Positions 6,920 through 16,137 are shown, numbered from the stretch's first letter. The stretch: 40,927 bases of DNA from Desulfurivibrionaceae bacterium (GCA_030145325.1 JAQYVW010000021.1:1-40927); one strand, 5' to 3'. Program-made: numbers and translations. Notes: a model not told the origin generated them from the letters alone.

Positions 6920-9900
6920 GGTGTCCCCTCTGTTTTACCTAAGGGGATAAAGGTAAATTCAACCCGGTTGCCCGGCCCGGAGGTGTGGTTGCTGATGGAG
7001 TTTTGGGTTGTCAGGGTGTTTAGGTGGAGACGAGTAGCCTCAAGATGAGTGGTATTGCGTAGAAAGTCATCCACTGCCTGAGCTCTTCTGGCGGCAAGGC
7101 TCTGTAGTTGCGCGTTGTCAATGGGTGGCGCGTCTTCAATGCGGATGGGAAGGGTATTGATCGGTTCCTCTGCCGTTGTTTTAATCTCTTCATGACCGTA
7201 GGATGCGGCCAGATCCTTGGATTGTTTGTCGGCCTGTCGTTGTTGGGCGGCGATTTGGCGGCCGATAAGCTTACGTTGTATCTCTTCCTGAATGGCTTGT
7301 CGATCTGTCACCCCATCGGCGTAGCCGGTGATACTAAGGCCGAGCAGGGGGTGTTGCTGCATTATGTTGCTAAGATCGGTAAGTTGTGCCCGGCCCTGAT
7401 TGGTAATGGTTTCTTTGCCGACGGTAAAGATGAGCTTGGTTGCCGGGATGTTGTTTTGATTGGCTTTGCCAAGAAGTGCCGCCGGGGCCACCGCTGTTTT
7501 AAGGAGTAGGTTGCGTAAGCCCCGGATCAGGCCATTTCGATAAGAAAAGTCATCATCGCTTAATGCGCCGCTGATGGGAATATTAAAGGTTAGTTGCTGG
7601 TTGGGGTCGGTGAGCAGGGCAATGGCCAGAGGCAGGTGCTGGCCGTTATTGATTTTTTCCCCTGCATCAAGAGCGCTTATTTGCAGATGGTTGGCGCTAT
7701 CCACAGCTGTTCCCTGTCGGTGGTAGGTGGTCTGCATGGCAAGTCGGCCAGCGGCCAATTTATATCCTAAATGAGGAATCAGGTACGGTGAGAGGCGGGC
7801 AACGGCAAAATTTGTCACTTCGCCTTTAAATTCAGTGTTTTTGTCGGGATGAAAAAGATTGGTGGCGCCGGTGAAATGTAAGGGCGCTTCATCGTCAATC
7901 ATCCCTTGCAGGGAAATTCTACTGCGTTGTTTGGCTTGGTCGGAAAAATTTTCAATTTGCCCCTGCACATTACTGATGATGGCGCGGAAGGGAGGGGTGA
8001 CGCTACCGTCGTTGATGGGGGTGACGCCGTGGGTGATGTTAAGTTGTTTGATCTCCCATGTTGATTGGTTGGCGTTACTTGACTCCGGCAACAGTAAGCG
8101 GGCCAATTCCGTGTGGCGATCAGCCTGCAAGCGCCAAACAACAATGGGGTGGTCAATGTCCAGCCGGGCCGCTTTTATGGAAAATGGGCGCGGGGTATAG
8201 AGAAGGTCGGTGGCCGTTGCCTTTTGCCAGCGGATGGTCTCTTTGCCGCTGGGGTCGCAGCCGATAAAGTCGTCCAGTTGCGCTTGGCCGCTAAAGTGGC
8301 AGGCAGGCAGGGTGAGGATCCCTTTTGTTGAGAGAAAGCCATCGGTGGCATGGAGTCGAAGGCCTTGGCCGAAGAGGGAGGCCACTGCGGTGAGCGGAAC
8401 TTTGGTCGCGGTGGCGTTAAGGTTAGCGGCAAAGGGGGCAAGGGATATCTTGCCGTCGAGCTTGAAGGAGTCGTCAGCGCTCAAGTGTCCAGCAATTGTC
8501 AGGTGTTTGTCTTTTGCCCCTTTTTCGGCGGGATTGAGCTGAATATCCAGATCGTTTACGGTCAGGAAGAATGTTTTTGCTCCAGGCTGTTCGATGGCGA
8601 CCATGGCCTTGGTAAGAGTGAAGAGTTTTGACGCGAAGCTCCAGGAATGTCGATCCTTGGCTAATTTGTTATTGTTTGTCGTCTGTTGGTCGTTTCTGTC
8701 TAGAGAGAGGTTTATGGTGCCGGTTGTCCCCTTGATGTGGCCGAAATTTATCGTCTGTTGGTTGAGGTCGGCCATTCCTCCCGTTACGGTAAGCTCCGGC
8801 GCGGTCAGTCTTTCGATATTATTTTTAGTGATGATGAGGTCATGGATCCGCATGGCGCTGTCGCTGAACTTTAGCGAAAAGTTTTTACCACTGTGGTTTT
8901 GCTGAATGATAAGGCGGGTTTCAAGTTTGTCGGCCCAACCGCTCTTGATGGTGAATCCGGCGCGGTTGTTGAAGTAAGAAGAAAAGCGGGGGAGGTTCAG
9001 CCGATCGGCGATGAGCAGGGTTGAGATGTGCAACGGCTGTAGGGTGAGTTCGCCTTGGGCAGCGAGGTGGCCGCCATCCTTGTTCTGGCCGTTGACGACA
9101 AAATGGCCTGGCTGGCCGAGTTTGGCAGGGGGGAATTTGAGATCAAAATGGATTCCTTCCCAAGTGTCGGTAAAGCCCCCCGATACGACCCGATCTAAAA
9201 AGGTTAGATGGCCGTTGTTGAGAACAATTCTGTCCACTGTCCCTGAACTGGTCTGGCTAAGGTGCAGTTGGGCCATGGACCAGTTGCCGGGAGAGGTTCG
9301 TTCGATAAGGAAACGTGGCGCATCAAAGTTCAGTTCTTCAAGGTGAAACTTACCATTCAGGGGGGAGATACTACCTTTAAAAGTTAGTTGCGGAAGTTGG
9401 GCTAATTCCCGGCCTTGGTCATCTTGGAGCCAGATGTCACGGGCAGTGCCGGTTCCCTCTAAGTGCAGGCTGTTGTCTCCGCTGATATTGTTGGTAAAAA
9501 GAAGGTTCAGGTCGAGGTCGGCTTCTCCTTTTACGGCTTTGCAGTTAAGGATCGGCGGCAGATAAGCGAAGTTTTTGGCAAGATCGAATTTTCGTAAGTG
9601 TAGGCTAAGGCGGGCAGTGAGACCGGAGTTGTTTACCTCTGTTTCACCGGTAAGTTGTAATGGGCTACCGTCGATGACGGCGGAAAATTGTGGTCGGATA
9701 TATTGGCTGACCCGGTGATTGACATTGGCAAGAGCGGGCAACTTAAGAGAAATGTTCTCCACCTTGTGGATCTTGGCGGTGGGTTGATCATCAAAAATAA
9801 GGCGGCTGTTGTTGATACTTATATTGTTGAGTGCAAAAAGGGGGGGAGTGGACGTGGCTGTGGCTGAGCTGAATGGGGACAGAAGCGCGGCGAGATTATA

Positions 9901-10377
9901 GGTGTTGTCCGGCTTGCGAATCAGATGGATGAATAAATTGTCAATTTCGGTTTGACTACTGAATATCCCCCCCTTGAAAAGTGAAGCGGCGGCGAATTTG
10001 GTGCGCAGCAGCCCAAAGGAGAGGATCGGATCCACCGAATCCTCGCCAACCGAGAGGTTTGGGCCGACAATGGCGTTATGCAGGGTCAGGGTCAAGGTGA
10101 AGGGGTTGAAGTCAGCTCCGCCGATGGTGACCGGGCGATTAGTTGCCTTGGCTAACTGGTCGGGCAGAGCGGTACGGGCAAGGTATGGGAGCAGCACAAA
10201 GCCGCCCACCACATAACAGAGAAACAGCACTGCCGGAATTAACAGCAGCCAAAGGCGTGAACGTTTTGTTTTTTGCGGCGGAGCCGATGGCGGTGATGGC
10301 GGTGATGGCGGTGATGGCGGATTTTCTCCGGCGATGGAAATGGTCCCGATGTGATCTGCTGATGGTTGTTGAGTCAT
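6916..10377 (-). CDS. DUF748/AsmA-like large envelope protein
   Basis: A 1153-residue protein. Residues 18-33 are a Pro/Ser repeat, then KTKRSR and a single transmembrane helix (LWLLLIPAVLFLCYVVGGFVLL-type, about 40-62), leaving about 1090 residues in the periplasm. The body is rich in amphipathic beta strands with recurring patterns, consistent with DUF748/AsmA-TamB-like bridge proteins that span the envelope and are implicated in lipid transport. Near the C-terminus KLIFTVGKETITNQG…LSITGYAD resembles an OmpA-type peptidoglycan-binding segment. It heads the minus-strand operon. Start ATG 10377 has no strong ribosome-binding site. Function is inferred only from family. Confidence 0.8.
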   Translation of the reverse strand: MTQQPSADHIGTISIAGENPPSPPSPPSPPSAPPQKTKRSRLWLLLIPAVLFLCYVVGGFVLLPYLARTALPDQLAKATNRPVTIGGADFNPFTLTLTLHNAIVGPNLSVGEDSVDPILSFGLLRTKFAAASLFKGGIFSSQTEIDNLFIHLIRKPDNTYNLAALLSPFSSATATSTPPLFALNNISINNSRLIFDDQPTAKIHKVENISLKLPALANVNHRVSQYIRPQFSAVIDGSPLQLTGETEVNNSGLTARLSLHLRKFDLAKNFAYLPPILNCKAVKGEADLDLNLLFTNNISGDNSLHLEGTGTARDIWLQDDQGRELAQLPQLTFKGSISPLNGKFHLEELNFDAPRFLIERTSPGNWSMAQLHLSQTSSGTVDRIVLNNGHLTFLDRVVSGGFTDTWEGIHFDLKFPPAKLGQPGHFVVNGQNKDGGHLAAQGELTLQPLHISTLLIADRLNLPRFSSYFNNRAGFTIKSGWADKLETRLIIQQNHSGKNFSLKFSDSAMRIHDLIITKNNIERLTAPELTVTGGMADLNQQTINFGHIKGTTGTINLSLDRNDQQTTNNNKLAKDRHSWSFASKLFTLTKAMVAIEQPGAKTFFLTVNDLDIQLNPAEKGAKDKHLTIAGHLSADDSFKLDGKISLAPFAANLNATATKVPLTAVASLFGQGLRLHATDGFLSTKGILTLPACHFSGQAQLDDFIGCDPSGKETIRWQKATATDLLYTPRPFSIKAARLDIDHPIVVWRLQADRHTELARLLLPESSNANQSTWEIKQLNITHGVTPINDGSVTPPFRAIISNVQGQIENFSDQAKQRSRISLQGMIDDEAPLHFTGATNLFHPDKNTEFKGEVTNFAVARLSPYLIPHLGYKLAAGRLAMQTTYHRQGTAVDSANHLQISALDAGEKINNGQHLPLAIALLTDPNQQLTFNIPISGALSDDDFSYRNGLIRGLRNLLLKTAVAPAALLGKANQNNIPATKLIFTVGKETITNQGRAQLTDLSNIMQQHPLLGLSITGYADGVTDRQAIQEEIQRKLIGRQIAAQQRQADKQSKDLAASYGHEEIKTTAEEPINTLPIRIEDAPPIDNAQLQSLAARRAQAVDDFLRNTTHLEATRLHLNTLTTQNSISNHTSGPGNRVEFTFIPLGKTEGTP
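10286..10320. repeat. 9-bp microsatellite in the DUF748 coding region
   Basis: Four consecutive copies (last one shortened by one base) of GATGGCGGT. On the coding (minus) strand they give the Pro-Pro-Ser repeat near the N-terminus. A 9-bp unit keeps the frame, so copy-number changes would only alter the length of the cytoplasmic Pro-rich segment. Confidence 0.85.
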
Positions 10378-10648
10378 GGGTTTGGTAATGGAAGTTGTTT
10401 CGGAGGCGGTTATTATCGCATTGTCATTGGGTTAATTAGTATTCGCCAGAGTACAATATTTTTCTGGGAATGCAATCAGCCTTTTATGGCCTGAGCATCC
10501 TTGCTTGGCAAGAACTTCCGCCTTACATTCAGTTGTGAATCTGGTATCTTGTTTTGAATCTGCTGCTGGCTGGGCAGAGGCAATGGCGACGTCTTTTTTG
10601 CTTACGAAGATGATATGCTTTTTATGACTTGAGGGAAGGATTAATAAT

Positions 10649-11392
10649 ATGCATGTTGGTCAATTTTTGCGTGGGGGGGCTGTTCTTGTCTTGGCCCCGA
10701 TTCTAACCATTATAACCAGCATCGCCGGTCTCCTTGGAACCATGGTTTTTGGCATGTCAACCAGCAGCGTGCAGCGTTTCCCGCGCCTCTGGGCGAGGAT
10801 TATCCTGAAATTGAGCGGCGTTACGGTAATCATCAAGGGTGATGGGGCGTTGGCTGCTGATCATCCTTATATCTTTGCCGGTAATCATCAGAGTCAGTTT
10901 GATATTTTCGCTCTGCAAGGATACTTGGGCTATGATTTTCGCTGGCTTGCTAAGAAGGAATTGTTTGCGGTGCCGGTTTTTGGCACTGCCATGCGGCGGG
11001 TGGGATATATCCCGGTGGATCGCTCCCATAGCCGGGCGGCGGTGAAAAGTCTTGATGAAGCGGCACAGCGCATTGCCGCCGGGACCTCGGTGATCATCTT
11101 CCCGGAAGGAACCAGAAGTGTTGATGGCAAACTGCTGCCGTTTAAATCCGGAACCATGGTGTTAGCCATCAAGGCTGGGGTGCCAGTGGTACCCATGGCC
11201 ATCGTTGGCACCAATGCTATTCTCCCCAAGGGGAGCTTGTTGGCTAAGTCTGGGCAGGTGGTGATCCGCATCGGCGAACCCATTGAGACCAGCGGTTATA
11301 AAGTTAAGCAGAAGCATGAATTGGCGGTACGGCTGCAGGAGGCGGTGGCCGCCTTGATGGCTGTGGAAAAAAGCGGGATTGGGGCAGAGTGA
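10649..11392 (+). CDS. plsC: 1-acyl-sn-glycerol-3-phosphate acyltransferase
   Basis: A 247-residue membrane-associated acyltransferase that converts lysophosphatidic acid to phosphatidic acid. It has the catalytic NHQSQFD (HxxxxD), the glycerophosphate-binding FPEGTRS motif, and VPMAIVGTN later. Two hydrophobic segments lie in the first 45 residues. Start ATG follows GAGGGAAGGA. It converges tail to tail with ldcA (6-base gap). Confidence 0.93.
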   Translation: MHVGQFLRGGAVLVLAPILTIITSIAGLLGTMVFGMSTSSVQRFPRLWARIILKLSGVTVIIKGDGALAADHPYIFAGNHQSQFDIFALQGYLGYDFRWLAKKELFAVPVFGTAMRRVGYIPVDRSHSRAAVKSLDEAAQRIAAGTSVIIFPEGTRSVDGKLLPFKSGTMVLAIKAGVPVVPMAIVGTNAILPKGSLLAKSGQVVIRIGEPIETSGYKVKQKHELAVRLQEAVAALMAVEKSGIGAE

Positions 11393-11398
11393 AAATGG

Positions 11399-12325
11399 TT
11401 ATTCCGGGGCGGCTGTGCAGAGAGCGTTAAATTGCAGTTGGCCCACCGCTGAGTTCATTTTAGCGGTGAGTCCCATGGGCAGAGTGAAATTTTGTTTGCC
11501 GTGACCAGCTGGAAAGTTACCCCAGACCGGTATTTTACCTTGAGTCAGCTCCAAGGCCCGTTGCCAAATGGTTTCAGTGTTGCCGCAATCGGTGAAATCT
11601 CCCAAGAGCAGGCCGGCAATTTTCGTAAGTTTTCCGGCCATGGCAAGCTGGGTGAGCATTCTGTCAACCCGGTAGGGAGGTTCGCCCACATCCTCGAAGA
11701 AAAGAATTGTCTGATCCCAGTCTGGTTCAAAAGGTGTGCCCAGGAGATGACAGAGGTTGGTCAGATTGCCGCCCCTGAGGCATCCTTGTGCATCTCCGGG
11801 GGCAAGGATTTCAAGGCCTTCGGGCCGGATTGGCTCGGGGGGGCGCGGGTTGGCAATGGTATTGAACAAGCTGTGGGCCGATTGGCCATCGCTGGTGCCG
11901 AGGGTGGAAACGGTGGGGCCGTGAAAGGTGACCAGGTCGGCCCCCTTACCGATGGCACAGAGCAGGACGGTGAGGTCGCTGAACCCGACCAGGACCTTGG
12001 GTTGACTGCGGATCAGATCCATGTCGAGGCTGGCTGCCATTCTCAGCGAGCCATAGCCGCCGCGGGCAGCGAAGAGGGCTTTTACTTCCGGGTCTGCCCA
12101 GAGGGAGTTGAACTCGTCAGCTCGGCGGCTGTCTGTTCCGGCCAAATAGCCTTCCTGGCGATAGATATCCCGGTGGAATTTGACTTGGAAACCCATCTCT
12201 TTGATCAAGCGGATTCCGGCGGCAAACTGTTCCCGGTCGCGAATGGGGCCAGCGGGAGCAACGATGCCGATGGTGTCGCCGCGTTTCAGGCGTAGTGGCA
12301 GGATGTTAATCTTTGTGGCGGTCAT
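11399..12325 (-). CDS. ldcA: LD-carboxypeptidase (S66 family)
   Basis: A 308-residue S66-family serine peptidase. LKRGDTIGIVAPAGPI is the typical N-terminus; GGYG and VLVGFSDLT contain the nucleophile Ser (GxSD), and the C-terminal part has FFEDVGEPPYRVDRML (Glu) and GHGKQNFTLPMG (His) for the Ser-Glu-His triad. LdcA trims the terminal D-Ala from murein tetrapeptides in cytoplasmic recycling; the related MccF group cleaves microcin C, but the general LdcA layout fits better. It overlaps the coaX stop by 20 bases, so the pair is co-translated. Confidence 0.9.
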   Translation of the reverse strand: MTATKINILPLRLKRGDTIGIVAPAGPIRDREQFAAGIRLIKEMGFQVKFHRDIYRQEGYLAGTDSRRADEFNSLWADPEVKALFAARGGYGSLRMAASLDMDLIRSQPKVLVGFSDLTVLLCAIGKGADLVTFHGPTVSTLGTSDGQSAHSLFNTIANPRPPEPIRPEGLEILAPGDAQGCLRGGNLTNLCHLLGTPFEPDWDQTILFFEDVGEPPYRVDRMLTQLAMAGKLTKIAGLLLGDFTDCGNTETIWQRALELTQGKIPVWGNFPAGHGKQNFTLPMGLTAKMNSAVGQLQFNALCTAAPE

Positions 12326-13082
12326 GGATTAGTCGTAAACCTTCAAGGGTGAGCATTGGTTCCATTGCCTCAATGGAAGGGGCGTGTGGGGCGATCAGGG
12401 CTGCCATGCCACCTGTGGCGACAACCCTTACCTCTGCGGGAGATAGTTCTGTTTTTAGGCGGGCGACTAAGCCTTCCACCATGCCGCCATAGCCGAATAA
12501 AATGCCGGATTTGATTGCTGTCACGGTGTTCGTGCCGATGGCCTTTTCCGGCGGGGTGGAGATATCCACTGATGGCAGTCTGGCGGTTCGTTGGCTGAGA
12601 GCATCAAGGGAGATGGCCATGCCGGGGGCGATGGCGCCGCCAAGATATTCACCCTGGGCCGAGATGCAGTCAAAGGTGATGGCGGTACCGAAATCAATGA
12701 CGATGAGCGCGGACTGGTGTTTTTCATAAGCGGCAATGGCATTAACGATACGGTCGGCGCCCACTTGCTCTGGGTTGTCAATCAGGATTGGCATCTCAAG
12801 GTTGAGGTCATCGTCGTTGATAAAAACCGGGTTCAATTCGATATGGCGGCGGGAGAAATGGACCCAAGCTGACTGCATCTGTGGCACAACGCTGGCGATG
12901 ATGATGCCGTGCACATGCTCGAAGGTAAGCTTTTCCAAGATGAAAAGACTGTGGAAAAGGGCGGCAAGTTCGTCTCCGGTGCTGTTGCGGTGGGTGTTGA
13001 CCCGCCAGTGATAGCGAAGGATGGAGTCTTTGAAGAGACCAATCACCAGATGACTGTTGCCGACGTCGATGGTTAGAAGCAT
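12306..13082 (-). CDS. coaX: Type III pantothenate kinase
   Basis: A 258-residue kinase for the first step of CoA synthesis, of usual family length. The N-terminal LLTIDVGNSHLVIGLF is the ASKHA phosphate-binding motif; NPEQVGADRIVNAIAA and IDFGTAITFD are the family's signature motifs, with catalytic Asp in GADR. GGAIAPGM and VVATGGMAA complete the fold. Pantothenate precursor synthesis is also encoded here (panB). It lies upstream of ldcA on the minus strand. Confidence 0.95.
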   Translation of the reverse strand: MLLTIDVGNSHLVIGLFKDSILRYHWRVNTHRNSTGDELAALFHSLFILEKLTFEHVHGIIIASVVPQMQSAWVHFSRRHIELNPVFINDDDLNLEMPILIDNPEQVGADRIVNAIAAYEKHQSALIVIDFGTAITFDCISAQGEYLGGAIAPGMAISLDALSQRTARLPSVDISTPPEKAIGTNTVTAIKSGILFGYGGMVEGLVARLKTELSPAEVRVVATGGMAALIAPHAPSIEAMEPMLTLEGLRLIHDRHKD

Positions 13083-13253
13083 GAGTTTTACCGCTAAAGA
13101 TTAGATGGGGCTATGATCCGGTCTTTATTACCGGTGCTTTGGGGAAATGCAACACTAGCATGTTTATAATATGAAAACGAGTCCTTGAGAAGGTTGTTGT
13201 TGCTGTGGTTTGTTGGTTGCTTACTGGTGAGCGGGTTGGGGAGGAGAAAGATT

Positions 13254-13580
13254 ATGACGGATTGTATCCAAGTGATGACCACTGTGGAAGAGCGGGAGCA
13301 AGCGGAGGCTATTGCCGAGATCCTTTTGGCCGAGAAGTTGGCTGCCTGCGTGCAAGTAGTGGGGCCGATCACCAGTTATTTTCATTGGCAGGGGAAGAAT
13401 GAAAAGAGCACCGAGTATCTTTGCCTGATCAAGAGCCGTCGTTATTTGTTTGCAAAAATAGAGGCGGCAATCAAAAAGGCGCATCCTTACGAGGTGCCGG
13501 AGATTCTTGCCGTACCAGTGGTGGCGGGAAGTGATGGCTATCTTGATTGGTTGGCCCACCAGGTTCGGGAGGAAGATTAG
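13254..13580 (+). CDS. cutA: CutA1 divalent-cation tolerance protein
   Basis: A 108-residue trimeric CutA1-type protein. CIQVMTTVEEREQAEAIAEIL, KLAACVQVVGPITSYFHWQG and HPYEVPEILAVPV are the signature segments. CutA1 has been tied to copper tolerance, but its mechanism is not settled. I chose ATG 13254 because GGGGAGGAG precedes it; an upstream extension in frame reads through a hydrophobic run from 13185 and is probably not translated. Confidence 0.93.
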   Translation: MTDCIQVMTTVEEREQAEAIAEILLAEKLAACVQVVGPITSYFHWQGKNEKSTEYLCLIKSRRYLFAKIEAAIKKAHPYEVPEILAVPVVAGSDGYLDWLAHQVREED

Positions 13581-13789
13581 TGAGTGAGAAAAAAGAAGGT
13601 TCTTACAGCCGCCGTCGGCGTGGCGGCAAGGAATTTCAGTGTCATTGTTGTCAGCAAAAGTTACCTTTTTGCTGGAATTGTCCCTGCGGCTTTCAGATCT
13701 GTGAGCAGTGTTTTCAAGAGAATAAGTGGGGGATTACCAATGGCCCCACCTGGATTTGTCCTGATTGTGGCCGGGTACGGATGATGTAG
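13580..13789 (+). CDS. Small cysteine-rich zinc-ribbon protein
   Basis: A 69-residue protein starting at GTG 13580, whose first base is the last base of the cutA stop codon, behind GGGAGGA (13567-13573). It carries three Cys pairs: CHCC, CWNCPCGFQICEQC, and CPDCG, which suggest two zinc sites. A basic patch (SRRRRGGK) lies at the N-terminus. Small DNA/RNA-binding or chaperone roles are conceivable, but no family is recognised. The tight coupling to cutA suggests a metal-related context; that is inference. Confidence 0.72.
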   Translation: MSEKKEGSYSRRRRGGKEFQCHCCQQKLPFCWNCPCGFQICEQCFQENKWGITNGPTWICPDCGRVRMM

Positions 13790-13846
13790 CTTCCTGTGCT
13801 ATGTGGCCGATTTGGTGTAGTTCTTTACGCTTGCCGGAAGCCAGTT

Positions 13847-13863
13847 AAGGGGGCTCCCCCCTT
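13847..13863 (+). terminator. Weak hairpin after the zinc-ribbon gene
   Basis: AAGGGGG (13847-13853) pairs with CCCCCTTT across a very short loop. Only three T residues follow, so termination would be weak. The region to 14005 otherwise shows no gene. Confidence 0.35.
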
Positions 13864-14005
13864 TGCTATACAGGCCCCTCCTTATATATTTCCTGAGAAA
13901 TCCAAGTATTATTGATGTGTGATGCAATGGATGTGGCAAGGGTGGCACCCATCATGGATGCCATGTTTGTCTGTAAGGCAATAAAGTACCAGGAGGAAGC
14001 GTGTC

Positions 14006-14314
14006 ATGAGTGGCTATTTTGTGATTACCCCTGTTCTTGAAAAGCGATCCGGGTTACTGGAGGACAAAGCGGTTGCCGAGGCACGGATAGACATTAATGT
14101 TGAGTGTGAAGCTGGCTATGACGGTGAGGAAACCCCTTGTCGTTTTTCTCTTTGCAGCCACCCCCGAAAGGTGACCGAGGTGCTTGACCGGTGGTTGGAC
14201 GGTGATCAGCTCAATTTCAAGGTCAAGGGGGATGATGGCGGGTTGTATGTTCTTCGGCACATGATAATGGCAAATCGTTGGGAACTGACTCTTTATGCCG
14301 GAGGCGAGTGTTGA
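14006..14314 (+). CDS. Conserved-looking hypothetical protein
   Basis: A 102-residue acidic soluble protein (starts MSGYFVITPVLE, ends TLYAGGEC). No signal peptide, membrane segment or recognisable motif. It has three scattered Cys and a C-terminal Cys. The ribosome-binding site CAGGAGGAAG is strong, and a CheY-like gene follows 36 bases later, so a signalling-related operon is plausible but unproved. Confidence 0.65.
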   Translation: MSGYFVITPVLEKRSGLLEDKAVAEARIDINVECEAGYDGEETPCRFSLCSHPRKVTEVLDRWLDGDQLNFKVKGDDGGLYVLRHMIMANRWELTLYAGGEC

Positions 14315-14350
14315 ATGGCATTACGCTGCAGGTAAGGATGGGGGTTAAAT

Positions 14351-14860
14351 ATGGATTTAAAAGTATTATATATTGATGATGAAAGGGTTAACCTTTCCAA
14401 TTTTGAGTTGACCTTTGAGGGTGAATTTGAGACCGCCATTTTTTTGGGTCCAGAAGAGGCTCTGGTCTGGCTTGATGCTAATCCGGATGTTGCCGTTATT
14501 ATTGCTGACCAACGGATGATTGGATTAACCGGCCTGCAATTTCTTGAAAAGGTTTCTCAAAAGGTTCCGAAGGCGATTCGTATTCTGGTTAATTCATATG
14601 TGGTTACTGTAGAGATACGAGATGCGGTTGAGAGTGGATTGATTCTTCGGTGTATCCAGAAGCCGTGGTATGTGGATGATTTTGTTTTCACCATCAGGCA
14701 GGCCTGTGAGAAATTTATTTTACTCAGGCAAAAAGAAGAACTGTTACAGGAATTGGCGCAAACCAAGGAAGCCTTACTGGCGTTATCGCCAAAATCTGAG
14801 TCGTCTTTGCGCTCAGGTATTGTAGAGCTTTCTGCCTCCAGGGCAGGGGGGGGGCACTAA
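14351..14860 (+). CDS. CheY-like response regulator without DNA-binding domain
   Basis: A 169-residue protein with a receiver domain at residues 1-125: acidic pair in YIDDE, phosphoacceptor D53 (IIADQRM), the Ser/Thr position occupied by Ser/Asn (VNSYVV) and Lys in IQKPW. Residues 125-160 form a short coiled coil (KEELLQELAQTKEALL), and the tail ends in Gly-Gly-Gly-His encoded by a G9 tract (14846-14854). With no output domain it probably acts by protein contact. The histidine kinase at 15310 is a plausible partner. Confidence 0.82.
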   Translation: MDLKVLYIDDERVNLSNFELTFEGEFETAIFLGPEEALVWLDANPDVAVIIADQRMIGLTGLQFLEKVSQKVPKAIRILVNSYVVTVEIRDAVESGLILRCIQKPWYVDDFVFTIRQACEKFILLRQKEELLQELAQTKEALLALSPKSESSLRSGIVELSASRAGGGH

Positions 14861-14894
14861 TCGATCTTGTTCCCCCCTTGGGGGGCTTCAATAC

Positions 14895-15160
14895 GAAAGA
14901 CAGAGCGGGATCTTTTTGATCTTTCGATATGTGAAAAAATTGCGTCCAGGAAGGTAATTGGAAGTAAATCTAAACAGATACCGAGATGGATTTTCGGTAT
15001 ATAATTCAGTTACGGTGTTTGACTGGATTGTCTCGGGCAGCGTAGGATGCCTGATAAGTTTTTAGATTTGAACTTCCCCCCCCATGATGTCCACCGTTTA
15101 TGACGGTGGTTGTTTGCAAAACGGTGAAGCGGGTTCCTGACCTGCTTCACCGTTTTTTTT
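14895..15160 (+). ncRNA. Candidate Csr/Rsm-type small RNA (CsrA sponge)
   Basis: In a 449-base stretch without a gene, three successive hairpins each display GGA in the loop: ATACCGA/TCGGTAT (14978-15000; loop with ATGGA), GAC/GTC (15021-15032; loop TGGATT) and GGCA/TGCC (15036-15051; loop ending AGGA). Two more GGA motifs (AGGAAGG at 14948, TTGGAAG at 14958) lie just upstream, and a strong intrinsic terminator ends the unit at 15160. This is the layout of CsrB/RsmZ-like RNAs that titrate CsrA. Stems two and three are short and could be chance; promoter and start are not identified. Confidence 0.35.
15119..15160 (+). terminator. Strong intrinsic terminator
   Basis: ACGGTGAAGC (15121-15130) pairs perfectly with GCTTCACCGT (15144-15153) and is followed by eight T residues. 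A second small hairpin, CCACCG/CGGTGG, precedes it. It ends either the transcript of the CheY-like gene or a small RNA. Confidence 0.9.
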
Positions 15161-15309
15161 GGGGCGCGGGTGGGGTGACTGGTATGCTTGCGGAGCTTAC
15201 AGCACTGGACTTTCGGTCAGTTTTTAGGGTAGGTTAGCTCACAACTGCTACGAAAATGGGCTGGGGTTATTTCTTCGTTGTGGTTCAGGATACTCCGGGA
15301 ACGGGAAGG

Positions 15310-16137
15310 ATGGAAAGTATGGTTGAGGTAACAAAGGAAGAAGCCTGGGAGCGGGCCTATCTCGCCCAGTGTCATGATGCCGTGGTCGGTCGTCTTTTTA
15401 AGGGGCTGATTCACAACTTGAATGGGGTGGTGCAGGCCTTTGCCATGCAGGGTGAATTGTTTGGGATGATGTTTGAACAGGCTGACGAAATGTTGGAGGA
15501 GATTCTCGCCCACCTGCCTCCCGGCACCGGTCGCGAGCAAGTCGAAAAACTTGTGGATCTTCTCTGTCGCCGTTCCCAAGGGGTTACTCTGTTGGATGAA
15601 AAGATCCGTGAGGGGCAGGAAATTATGGGCCGCACCCTGGAATTGGTTGACTTCTCACCCTCCGTTGGCGGTGGTTTCTATACGATGAACGCGGTGGTTC
15701 GTACTGAAATGGAGTTCTTGAACGCCGATCGTTTTTTTAAGCATGTTTTGCAGAAAGAATTGCATTTGGCCAACGATCTGCCGCCGTTATCTGGTGGGCA
15801 GGTGGAGTTGCATCAGGCTGTTTTCGCCATTCTTGAAAACAGCCTTGAGGCGGTGCGGGATCAAGACGGTGCGTTAATCACCATCAGTACTGCCATTGAT
15901 GAGGAGGTAGTTTCTGTAAGGATTGAGAATAATGGTCCGGAAATTCGCGCGGAGGATGCGGAGCGTCTTTTTGAACCATTTTTTACCACCAGAGAAAATT
16001 GTTCCGGTCTTGGCCTTTATCTGGCCCGAAAATTGGTGGTTGCTTTCGGCGGTGAGATCTGTTGCGAGGAGAGCACCCCTCAGCGAACCTGTTTTGTCCT
16101 CACTGTGCCGGTGGGCGAGGGGGTGATCGGTGACTGA
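15310..16137 (+). CDS. Cytoplasmic histidine kinase-like ATPase
   Basis: A 275-residue soluble protein. H35 in GLIHNLNGVVQ is a likely phosphoacceptor in an unusual H box. A long helical region follows to about 150. The C-terminal ATPase has the N box (AILENSLEAV), G1 (IENNGPEI), F box (LFEPFFTT) and G2 (SGLGLYLARK). No transmembrane segment or sensor domain is seen, so it probably senses through protein contact. Start is ATG 15310 or 15319; both have purine-rich upstream sequence. It overlaps rsmI by 8 bases (GTGACTGA). Confidence 0.85.
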   Translation: MESMVEVTKEEAWERAYLAQCHDAVVGRLFKGLIHNLNGVVQAFAMQGELFGMMFEQADEMLEEILAHLPPGTGREQVEKLVDLLCRRSQGVTLLDEKIREGQEIMGRTLELVDFSPSVGGGFYTMNAVVRTEMEFLNADRFFKHVLQKELHLANDLPPLSGGQVELHQAVFAILENSLEAVRDQDGALITISTAIDEEVVSVRIENNGPEIRAEDAERLFEPFFTTRENCSGLGLYLARKLVVAFGGEICCEESTPQRTCFVLTVPVGEGVIGD

